NCBI GenBank assembly: GCA_910579435.1
Contig: CAJTVF010000019.1
Coordinates: 1-37,366, forward strand
Direction: 5' to 3'
Source of the DNA: an uncultured Oscillibacter sp.
Lineage (GTDB): Bacteria > Bacillota > Clostridia > Oscillospirales > Oscillospiraceae
DNA: 37,366 nt
The position numbers were made by a program, and so were the translations under genes. Position 1 is the stretch's first letter; the number at the start of each line of letters is the position of its first letter. This document shows, in pieces, positions 7,410 through 14,552 of this stretch. Below the pieces are notes generated by a model. The model had not been told where the DNA came from. It worked only from the letters and a program-made list of their open reading frames with translations, and made no database searches.

Positions 7410-8531
7410 TTAGACCGCGCGCTTGATAAGGCGGGTGGTGGCTTTATTATACACGTTGATTTTGTCCTGGTCAATGATGGCCCAGACCTTCTGGTCGATG
7501 TCGTAGTGGGCCTGGCCGATCTCCTTGGAGAGGAATTCGTCCTCGCCGGCCTTCAGGGTGACGATGGTTTCGGAACCGGCGGGCTGGCTGGCGTAGACGG
7601 TGACGGGGAGAGCGCCTTCCACGGGTTCCCGGGAGATGAGGATCTGCTCGGGGCGGACGGCCAGCACGCAGTCAAACTCGCCGCTGGAGGGCTTCTGCTC
7701 GTTGGTGAGGTGCTCGGCGGGGAAGGTGTGGCCGCCCAGCTCGCTCTTGACCACCAGCGCCCCACCCTTCATCTCGGCCTTGCCGGGGACCAGGTTGATC
7801 CGGGGGTTGCCGATAAAGTCGGCGGCCTCCAGGTCGATGGGGTTGTTGTACAGCTCCATGGGAGTGGCCACCTGGTTCAGCTCACCGGCCTTGAAGAGGG
7901 CGATCTTGGTGGACATGGTGAGGGCCTCTACCTGGTCGTGGGTGACGTAGATGATGGTGGTGCCCAGCTCCCTGTGGAGGCGCTGGAGCTCGGAGCGCAT
8001 GTCGATACGGAGCTTGGCGTCCAGGTTGGACAGGGGCTCGTCGAGGAGCAGCAGCTTGGGGCTGGAGGCCACGGCGCGGGCAATGGCCACGCGCTGCTGC
8101 TGGCCGCCGGAGAGCTCCGTGGGATAGCGGTCCTTGTACATGTCGATGCGCATCATCCGCAGGGAGTCCATGACCCGGCGGTCGATCTCGTCGTGGCTCA
8201 TCTTCTGGATTTTCAGGCCGAAGGAGATGTTGTTGTACACCGTCATGTGGGGCCACAGGGCGTAGGACTGGAACACCAGGTTCAGCCCGCGCTTGCTGGG
8301 CTCGGCATAGTAGGCGTCGTCGGCGTTGATCATTTCCACCCCGTCGATGGTCATGATGCCGTTCTGGGGCTTTTCCAGGCCGGAGACCACCCGGAGGGTC
8401 GTGGTCTTGCCGCAGCCGGAGGGGCCCAGCAGGGTCATAAAGTCGCCGTCCTCAATGGTCAGGTTGATGTTGCGCAGGACGTGGTTATTGCCGTAAAATT
8501 TGTCAATATTTTTCAGTTCAATGCGGCTCAT
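7410..8531 (-). CDS. ABC importer ATP-binding protein with TOBE domain
   Basis: A 373-residue nucleotide-binding subunit of the FbpC/MalK/PotA class. Visible are Walker A GPSGCGKTT (~35-43), the Q-loop VFQSYALWPHMTV, signature LSGGQQQR, Walker B LLLLDEPLSNLDAKLR and the H-loop YVTHDQ. The C-terminal ~130 residues form the beta-rich TOBE regulatory region (AVRPEQI is typical). It energises import through the fused permease at 8756. It is separated from the permease gene by an unusual 224-nt gap. The start is ATG at 8531, with GAAAGGAAACG upstream. Confidence 0.93.
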   Translation of the reverse strand: MSRIELKNIDKFYGNNHVLRNINLTIEDGDFMTLLGPSGCGKTTTLRVVSGLEKPQNGIMTIDGVEMINADDAYYAEPSKRGLNLVFQSYALWPHMTVYNNISFGLKIQKMSHDEIDRRVMDSLRMMRIDMYKDRYPTELSGGQQQRVAIARAVASSPKLLLLDEPLSNLDAKLRIDMRSELQRLHRELGTTIIYVTHDQVEALTMSTKIALFKAGELNQVATPMELYNNPIDLEAADFIGNPRINLVPGKAEMKGGALVVKSELGGHTFPAEHLTNEQKPSSGEFDCVLAVRPEQILISREPVEGALPVTVYASQPAGSETIVTLKAGEDEFLSKEIGQAHYDIDQKVWAIIDQDKINVYNKATTRLIKRAV

Positions 8532-8755
8532 ATGGCACGTTTCCTTTCTGATCTTATCTGAACTTAAATCCCGATGCAGCCCGCCGGATTTCCGCAGCCC
8601 AATCTCCCGGCCCTCGTCCCCCCCCGCAGGGGGGGATGCTCAAGGGGGAGCCTGCTCCCCCTTGAAGGGAGGCGGAGCAAGGGAGCGTGCGCAGTTCTCG
8701 CCAGAGGCCGCGGGCCGGCGGCGGGAACGGAGCTAAGCGGACTTTGCGGCGCCTC
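8532..8755 (-). other. hairpin-rich spacer inside the importer operon
   Basis: This 224-nt gap holds two strong hairpins: a run of C with a matching run of G at 8617-8636, and CAAGGGGGAG paired with CTCCCCCTTG at 8641-8664. There is no T-tract, so these look like repeat-type intergenic hairpins, possibly modulating readthrough from permease to ATPase. No gene was seen. Confidence 0.5.
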
Positions 8756-10600
8756 TTACCAGCTCTTGCCGATATCCGCGCCGGCGACCTTGTTGGCGAA
8801 GATGTAGCAGAACAGGATGAACAGCAGCACGCACACGGAGATGGCGTCGGACATCTGGGCGTAACCCTCCTGGGAGTACGTGAAGGCCAGATAGGACATG
8901 GTCCGGGTGGTGGGGGTCATCATGATGATGATGAGGTCCAGCTCCTTGGCGATGGAGATGAACACCAGCATCAGGCCGGAGATAAAGCCGTTCTTCGCCA
9001 GGGGGACGATGATGGTGGCCATCCGCTTCCAGAAGCTGGCGCCGGCAATGTCCGCGGCTTCCTCCAGCTCCACGCTGATGGAGAGCATGTTGGCGGTGCC
9101 GGAACGGCTGGCGAAGGGGAAGTGCTTGACCACGGAGGTAAGGACGATCAGGGTGAAGGTGCCGTACAGGGAGGGAATCAGCCCGCCCAGGTGGGGCACG
9201 CTGAACATGGAGAAATACATGGTGGAGAACGCCACGCCGCTCATCAGGTAGGGCACGAACACCAGCTGCTCGGTGAGATTGCCGTACCACTTGCCCCGGC
9301 CCCGGGAGCTGATGTAGCCCAGGAACTGGCCGCAGAAGGCGGTGATCAGGGAGGTGATGATGGTCAGGCGCACGGTGTTGTACAGGGCTCTGAAGAACTC
9401 CTTGTTGCGGAAAATGCCCTCATAGTTGGTATAGACTTCCGCCTCGCCGGCTTCGCCGATCCAGTTGTAGAGGGTCAGATTGTCCAGACCATAGCCCGCG
9501 CCGGTGGTGACCTGGAAGGTCTCCATAATCAGCACGAAGAAAGGCATGACCATGGCCAGGAACAGGAACACGCCCAGGAACGCCATCATGGGTTTCTTGG
9601 CCTTGCCCAGAGGCATCAGGGTGCTGCGGCCGCCCTTGCCGCCCACGGTGGCATAGGACTTGCGGACGCCGATGGCCCTCTGGTTGCTCATCAGAATCAG
9701 AGCCGCCAGGCCGACCAGGACGATGGACATGGCGTAGCCCACGCCGCGGGGACCCTGGTCAATGTAGACGCGCATGCGGGTGGCCAGGGTGTAGTAGCCG
9801 ATGCGGTTGCCCAGGTTGGCCGCCACGCCGTAGGTGCCGATGGACTTGGAGACGGTCATGACCAGGGCGGAGAGCACGGAGGGAAGGATCAGCGGCAGGG
9901 TGATGTAGCGCAGGATCTGGGCCTTGTTGGCGCCCTGAATCTCGCCCATCTCCTCCAGCTCCGAGTTGATGGAGCGGAGGGCGCCGGAGACCTGGATATA
10001 CGAGAACGCGTAGTAGTGCATGGACATGCACAGCACGATGGCCGTGGGCCCGTAGGCCAGCCAGTCGGGAACCGGTATGCCCATGCCGGTGAGGAATCCG
10101 TTTGCGCCGCTGGTGGGCGTCCGGAACACCGCCAGCCAGGCGATGGCCTTGGTCCAGGAGGGGATCATGTAGGGCACGGTGATGAGGATGCCCAGGACCT
10201 TCTTGCCGGGGAGGTCCGTGCGGATCATCAGCCAGGCCAGCACCGAGCCCAGAGGCACGGAGATCAGCGTGGTGAAGAAGCCGCAGACGAAGGAGTGCAG
10301 CAGGGGCTCCCACAGCACGGCCTTGGACATGTTGCTCATCAGCATGTACTGCCAATAGTAGAGAGTAAAGTCACCGACTTTGCCGTCCACACGGCGGAGC
10401 TCGCTTTGAGCCAGGGTGAAGGTGGACTTAATCATGGTCAGCAGGGGAATGACGATCAGGCAGAACAACACGATCAGGCTGACCAGCACGACCATGTTGA
10501 AGGGGTTCTTGAGCACGTTCAGGATCAGGTTCTTCAACCGACGTGCCGTCAGCTTCTTTCTGGGGGGTCTTTCCTTAGCCACGGTTACTGCATTTGACAC
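8756..10600 (-). CDS. ABC importer fused permease (two BPD domains)
   Basis: A 614-residue inner-membrane protein with about 12 helices in two homologous halves, like FbpB/AfuB. Each half has the ATPase-contact EAA loop: the first as EEMGEIQGANKAQIL near residue 230, the second as LEEAADIAGASFWKR near 525. A basic ~30-residue cytoplasmic N-terminus precedes helix 1. The start is GTG at 10600, with AGAGGTG 6 nt upstream and the promoter just behind; the frame continues to 10735 but those codons cover the promoter. It is the first gene of the importer operon, transcribed from 10734-10763. Confidence 0.9.
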   Translation of the reverse strand: MSNAVTVAKERPPRKKLTARRLKNLILNVLKNPFNMVVLVSLIVLFCLIVIPLLTMIKSTFTLAQSELRRVDGKVGDFTLYYWQYMLMSNMSKAVLWEPLLHSFVCGFFTTLISVPLGSVLAWLMIRTDLPGKKVLGILITVPYMIPSWTKAIAWLAVFRTPTSGANGFLTGMGIPVPDWLAYGPTAIVLCMSMHYYAFSYIQVSGALRSINSELEEMGEIQGANKAQILRYITLPLILPSVLSALVMTVSKSIGTYGVAANLGNRIGYYTLATRMRVYIDQGPRGVGYAMSIVLVGLAALILMSNQRAIGVRKSYATVGGKGGRSTLMPLGKAKKPMMAFLGVFLFLAMVMPFFVLIMETFQVTTGAGYGLDNLTLYNWIGEAGEAEVYTNYEGIFRNKEFFRALYNTVRLTIITSLITAFCGQFLGYISSRGRGKWYGNLTEQLVFVPYLMSGVAFSTMYFSMFSVPHLGGLIPSLYGTFTLIVLTSVVKHFPFASRSGTANMLSISVELEEAADIAGASFWKRMATIIVPLAKNGFISGLMLVFISIAKELDLIIIMMTPTTRTMSYLAFTYSQEGYAQMSDAISVCVLLFILFCYIFANKVAGADIGKSW

Positions 10601-10706
10601 GATAACACCTCTTTCTGATAACTGCCAGGAACTTCCTGGGCGATCGAGTCCTCCCATCCGGTCACGCCCAGGGCTGTCCGCGCTCAGCGAAAACGGGCCC
10701 GCTTTG

Positions 10707-10720
10707 CGCAAACGTTTGCG
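10707..10720 (-). promoter_or_regulatory. LacI/GalR-family-like operator of the importer operon
   Basis: The 14-bp perfect palindrome CGCAAACGTTTGCG has a central CpG, as in LacI-family sites. It starts about 13 nt downstream of the -10 box, so it would cover the start of transcription. A strict CcpA cre consensus is not matched. The cognate repressor is not in the window. Confidence 0.75.
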
Positions 10721-10733
10721 ACTTTCTGAAATC

Positions 10734-10763
10734 ATTATAAAGAATCCAAAGCAGGTTTGTCAA
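10734..10763 (-). promoter_or_regulatory. consensus SigA promoter of the importer operon
   Basis: On the minus strand TTGACA (10763-10758), an 18-nt spacer and TATAAT (10739-10734). Both hexamers are perfect. A/T-rich repeats of the AAACTGTAAAC type at about 10800-10835 lie upstream and could act as an UP element. Confidence 0.85.
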
Positions 10764-10864
10764 TTGTCAGGCTCCCGATTTTGAGGGGGCTTTTTTGTTT
10801 GTTTTCACAGTTTGTTTACAGTTTACACAAGGTGGAACGGCTTGGTTTTGCTATTTTCCCAATT

Positions 10865-10882
10865 GAAATTTCCGGAAATTTC
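10865..10882. other. 18-bp AT-rich palindrome downstream of the exporter operon
   Basis: GAAATTTCC and GGAAATTTC form a perfect palindrome, with a further GAAATTG echo on its right. It lies between the exporter stop (10921) and the importer promoter. It lacks a GC stem and T-tract, so it is more like a protein-binding site than a terminator. Confidence 0.4.
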
Positions 10883-10920
10883 TGAAATTGCGGATACGTT
10901 TTCGTCCGGTTCGCCGCAGC

Positions 10921-12651
10921 TTACGATTGAAATTGGGCGGCGTAGAGCTGGGCGTAGACGCCTCCGGCGGCCAGCAGCTCCGAATGAGTTCCCTGCTCCG
11001 CCGCGCCGCCCTGGTCCAGCACCAGGATGCGGTCCGCCCCCCGGATGGTGGCCAGCCGGTGGGCGATGACGAAGCAGGTCCGCCCCTGGCGGAGCCGCTC
11101 CATGGCCAGGCTGATCTCCCCCTCGGTCTCCGTGTCCACGTTGCTGGTGGCCTCGTCCAGGATGACGACGTCCGCGTCGGTGAGGAGGCACCGGGCGATG
11201 GCCAGAAGCTGCTTCTGGCCCTTGGAGACGCCCTCGTCGGTGAGAACGGTGTCGTAGCCCTGGGGGAGGGAGGAGATGAACCGGTGGATGCGGGCGGCCT
11301 TGGCGGCCTCGATGATCTGTTCCCGGCTGGCTCCCGGCGCGCCGTAGGCAATGTTTTCCGCGATGGTGCCGCCGAAGAGCCAGGTGTCCTGAAGCACCAG
11401 GGCCAGGCGGCGCCGGAGGCCGTCCCGGCTGTAGGCGTCCAGGGGCACGCCGTCCACGGTGATGGTCCCGCTCTGGGGCCGGTAGAACCGGAGGAGGAGG
11501 GAGACCAGGGTGGTCTTTCCCGCTCCGGTGGGGCCGACGACGGCGGCCAGGCTCCCCGCCGGAATGTGGGCGGTGAAGTCCCGCAGGACGGGGCGGGCGG
11601 AGTCATAGCCGAAGGTCACGTGATCAAAGCGGATGCAGCCTTTTAAATGCTCCACGGGAAGGGCCCCGGCCGGGTCCGCCGCCTCCGGCTCCTGGTCCAG
11701 CAGGTCCAGCACCCGCTCCGCGGCGGCGGCGCTGGCCTGGAGCTCCGCCAGGAGATTCGCCGCCTCCCGGATGGGGCCGGAGAATTTTCGGGAATATAGG
11801 ACGAAGGAGGAGAGGCTCCCCAGGGACAGCCCGCCGCCCAGGTACAGCAGGGCGCCGAAAACGCTTACGAAGGTGAGGGAGATGTTGTTGACGAAGTTCA
11901 CCGAGGGCCCCAGGGCCGCGCTGGCCCGGTCCGCGTCATAGTAGGCCCGGGAGGCGGCGTCGTTGCGCTCGTCGAAGAGGGACAGGTCCTCCTTCTCCAC
12001 GCCGTAGGTCCGAATGGACCGGCGGCAGCCCATCCGCTCCTCGGCAAAGCCGTTCAACGCGCCCAGCTCTTTGGAGCGGAGGCGGAAAAGAGGGTGGATG
12101 CGCTTCATCTGAAAGCGGGTCAGCGCCGCCGACAGGGGAACGGTGACCAGGAACACCAGCGTCAGCCGGGGGGAGAGGAGGAGCAGCATCAGGAAGGACC
12201 CGGCCACGGTGAACACGCTGGTGCCCAATTGCAGGAGGTCTGTGGAGAGGGTGGCGTTGACTGTGTCCACGTCATAGCAGACCCGGCTGATGAGGTCCCC
12301 GGAGGGGTGGGTGTCAAAGTAGTCCACCGGCAGCTCGCTCATGCGGTCGAAGGCGGCTTTGCGGAGGTCGTGGGATACGGCCTGGGCCGTTCGGAGAAGG
12401 CGGAAGGATACGGTGTAATTTAATAGGGAGGACAGGGCATAGCAGCCCAGCATCCCGGCGCAGTTCCGGAAGACGCCGGGGAAGTCCACGCCCCAGGCCC
12501 GGATTCCCACGGCGTTCACCGCCCGGCCGGAGAGCAGGGGAGCCGCCAGGGACAGCAGGTTCCCCGCCAGCAGCAGGGCCAGCAGGAGCAGGAATTGGAG
12601 GCCGTAGGGCCGGAGGAAGCGGCCCAGGCGGACCAGTACGGTTTGCTTCAT
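10921..12651 (-). CDS. heterodimeric ABC exporter subunit with catalytic NBD
   Basis: A 576-residue half-transporter: six-helix membrane domain (~15-305) and C-terminal nucleotide-binding domain. Walker A GPTGAGKT (373-380), Walker B ILDEATS with catalytic Glu500, and H-loop His531 are intact, but the signature is VSKGQ (475-479) instead of LSGGQ. This complements its partner, which has the canonical signature but a degenerate Walker B, so together they form one consensus and one degenerate ATP site as in BmrCD, LmrCD and TM287/288. The ATG at 12651 overlaps the partner's TGA by 4 nt. It is likely an exporter of drugs, lipids or peptides; substrate unknown. Confidence 0.92.
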   Translation of the reverse strand: MKQTVLVRLGRFLRPYGLQFLLLLALLLAGNLLSLAAPLLSGRAVNAVGIRAWGVDFPGVFRNCAGMLGCYALSSLLNYTVSFRLLRTAQAVSHDLRKAAFDRMSELPVDYFDTHPSGDLISRVCYDVDTVNATLSTDLLQLGTSVFTVAGSFLMLLLLSPRLTLVFLVTVPLSAALTRFQMKRIHPLFRLRSKELGALNGFAEERMGCRRSIRTYGVEKEDLSLFDERNDAASRAYYDADRASAALGPSVNFVNNISLTFVSVFGALLYLGGGLSLGSLSSFVLYSRKFSGPIREAANLLAELQASAAAAERVLDLLDQEPEAADPAGALPVEHLKGCIRFDHVTFGYDSARPVLRDFTAHIPAGSLAAVVGPTGAGKTTLVSLLLRFYRPQSGTITVDGVPLDAYSRDGLRRRLALVLQDTWLFGGTIAENIAYGAPGASREQIIEAAKAARIHRFISSLPQGYDTVLTDEGVSKGQKQLLAIARCLLTDADVVILDEATSNVDTETEGEISLAMERLRQGRTCFVIAHRLATIRGADRILVLDQGGAAEQGTHSELLAAGGVYAQLYAAQFQS

Positions 12652-14354
12652 GTCAGTCCTCCCATCTGGAGCTCCGCCATGCGGCGATAGCGCCCGCAGG
12701 TCTCCAGGAGTTCGCCGTGGGTCCCCTGGGCGGTGATGGCACCGTCCTCCAGCACCAGGATGCGGTCCGCGTCCCGAAGGGAGGCCGCCCGCTCGGAGAT
12801 GACTACCAGGGTCACCCCGGGGAAGTCCCGGCGGATGGCGGCGTGGAGGGCGGCGGCGGTGCGGTAGTCCAGGGCGCTGTCGGCGCTGTCCAAAATCAAA
12901 ATGCCGGGCCGGGCCGCCAGGGCCCGGGCGATGAGCAGCCGCTGGCGCTGGCCTCCGGAGAGATTGGCTCCCCGGATATCCAGCCGGGCGTCCAGTCCCT
13001 CGGGCAGGGCTTCGATGAACTCCCACGCCTGGGCGGTCCTGGCGGCGGCGGTCACGTCCTCCCGGGAGAGCCCCCGGAGGAAGGAGATATTTTCGTAAAC
13101 GCTGTCGTTCAGCAGGGCTTCATTCTGGAACACGGCTCCGAATCGGCCCCGCAGGTCCTCCCGGCTGAGGGCGGACACGTCCCGGCCGCCTGCCCAGACC
13201 ACGCCGCTGTCCGCGTCGTAGAGCCGGAGGAGCAGAGAGACCAGAGTGGTCTTCCCGGAGCCGGTGGGACCCAGGATGCCCAGGGTCTCTCCTTTATTTA
13301 AAAAGAACGATGCGCCGTCCAGGTCCTTTTCCACCCCCAGGTAGGAGAAGGACACGTTTTCCATGCCCAGCTCCGGGCCCGGCGCTTCCCCAGGGGCGCG
13401 GACCTGCTGGTCCTCCGGGGCCAGAAGGACCTCCTCGATCCGCCGGCCGGAGGCCACGCCCTTGCTGAACTTGACGAAGAGCTTGGCCAGGCCCAGCGTG
13501 GCGGTTTGGATCAATGTGAAATAGGAGAGGAAGGCCACGATTTGCCCGGAGGCCATCCGTCCCCGGTCCACCAGCAGGGCACCCGCCAGCACCACCAGCA
13601 CCAGGCCCAGGTTCAGCAGGAAGTCGGACAGGGGATTGGCGGCGGCCATGACACAGCCGGCGGCTTCCTCCGCTTCCTTGGAGGCCCGGCTGGCGGCGGC
13701 AAAGCGCTCCCGCTCCCGCTCCTGGCAGACCAGGGCCTTGATGACGCGGACCCCGGCGGCGTTCTCCCGGAGAATGCGGACCACAGTGTCCACCGCCTCC
13801 TGGGCCCGGGTATACCGGGGGATGCCCCGGCGGGTCACCAGCCAAATGGAGAAGAACGTGGCGGAGCAGACCCCCAGCTGAACCAGGGCCAGGGGCGGGG
13901 CCTGGAAAAAGGTCAGCGCCAGCCCGCCCAGCACCAGCATGGGGGCCCGGATGCCGCCCCGCTGGATTTTGTCAAACATTTGATGGACATTATATGTGTC
14001 GTTGGTCAGCCGGGAGACAATGGAGGACACGGAGAAGCGGTCCAGCTGGGCCTGAGAGAGGAGCAGCGTCCTCTGGTAGAGATCCCGGCGGAGCTGCCGG
14101 GTCATGTCCATGGACACCCAGGCCGCCATGCGGTTGGCTGTGATGTTGCAGAAGGCCGCGCCGAAGGCCATGAGCAGCATCAGGCCGCCCGCCCGCCAGA
14201 CGGCGGGCAGATCCCGGGCGGGAACGCAGTCGTCGATGATGTGGGCCAGCAGCAGGGGAAGCAGCAGCTCCAGCACGGCGGCGGTGAATTTCACCGTCAC
14301 TCCCACCGCCACCCGGGGGGCATGGGGGCGAAGATAACCGAGAATGGTCCTCAC
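12648..14354 (-). CDS. heterodimeric ABC exporter subunit with degenerate NBD
   Basis: A 568-residue half-transporter with a six-helix membrane domain (~15-300). Walker A GPTGSGKTT (362-370) and signature LSGGQRQ (465-471) are canonical. However, Walker B reads ILDSADSALD with Ser490 at the catalytic Glu position, and the H-loop reads VISERAAS with Glu521 in place of His. It therefore probably cannot hydrolyse ATP at its own site. The start is GTG at 14354, with AAAGGAGG 6 nt upstream. It is the first gene of a two-gene operon under the promoter at 14409-14438. Confidence 0.92.
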   Translation of the reverse strand: MRTILGYLRPHAPRVAVGVTVKFTAAVLELLLPLLLAHIIDDCVPARDLPAVWRAGGLMLLMAFGAAFCNITANRMAAWVSMDMTRQLRRDLYQRTLLLSQAQLDRFSVSSIVSRLTNDTYNVHQMFDKIQRGGIRAPMLVLGGLALTFFQAPPLALVQLGVCSATFFSIWLVTRRGIPRYTRAQEAVDTVVRILRENAAGVRVIKALVCQERERERFAAASRASKEAEEAAGCVMAAANPLSDFLLNLGLVLVVLAGALLVDRGRMASGQIVAFLSYFTLIQTATLGLAKLFVKFSKGVASGRRIEEVLLAPEDQQVRAPGEAPGPELGMENVSFSYLGVEKDLDGASFFLNKGETLGILGPTGSGKTTLVSLLLRLYDADSGVVWAGGRDVSALSREDLRGRFGAVFQNEALLNDSVYENISFLRGLSREDVTAAARTAQAWEFIEALPEGLDARLDIRGANLSGGQRQRLLIARALAARPGILILDSADSALDYRTAAALHAAIRRDFPGVTLVVISERAASLRDADRILVLEDGAITAQGTHGELLETCGRYRRMAELQMGGLT

Positions 14355-14380
14355 GCCGGGCCTCCTTTCGCGCGTGTGCG

Positions 14381-14394
14381 CTCAAACGTTTACG
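14381..14394 (-). promoter_or_regulatory. LacI-family-like operator of the exporter operon
   Basis: The core AAACGTTT (14384-14391) lies within CTCAAACGTTTACG, about 17 nt downstream of the -10 box. The importer operator has the same core at a 16-nt distance. Flanks are less symmetric than at 10707. Confidence 0.6.
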
Positions 14395-14408
14395 AAATCA
14401 TTGCGCTT

Positions 14409-14438
14409 ATCATACTACGCCCTCCGGCAGAAAGTCAA
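14409..14438 (-). promoter_or_regulatory. SigA-type promoter of the ABC exporter operon
   Basis: On the minus strand TTGACT (14438-14433), an 18-nt spacer and TATGAT (14414-14409). Just downstream is AATGATTTC, a string also present just downstream of (and partly overlapping) the importer -10 box. Confidence 0.75.
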
Positions 14439-14493
14439 TCCGCATTTTTGCGGGAGGCGGAAGCTGCCCCTGAAATCTTCTCGCAAGTCATGC

Positions 14494-14522
14494 GTGACAA
14501 ACCACCGCGAATGTGCTATGAT
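14494..14522 (+). promoter_or_regulatory. promoter of the hybrid sensor gene
   Basis: GTGACA (14494-14499), a 17-nt spacer and TATGAT (14517-14522), preceded by TGC, giving an extended -10. It diverges from the exporter promoter with ~55 nt between the two -35 boxes. Confidence 0.65.
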
Positions 14523-14552
14523 AAGGAAAAACCCGGAAAGGAGGACCGCCCT

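Noticed and set aside
10707..10720. CcpA catabolite-responsive element
   Set aside because: The conserved TG at the cre left end and CA at the right end are missing; the site fits a LacI-family specific operator better.
10769..10800. Plus-strand terminator ending in six T residues
   Set aside because: A stem can be drawn only with two G-T wobbles, and no plus-strand gene precedes it.
13506..14552. N-terminal extension of the hybrid kinase
   Set aside because: The frame runs antisense through the ABC exporter gene and both promoters; the GTG at 14553 has a strong ribosome binding site and starts just before the first PAS domain.
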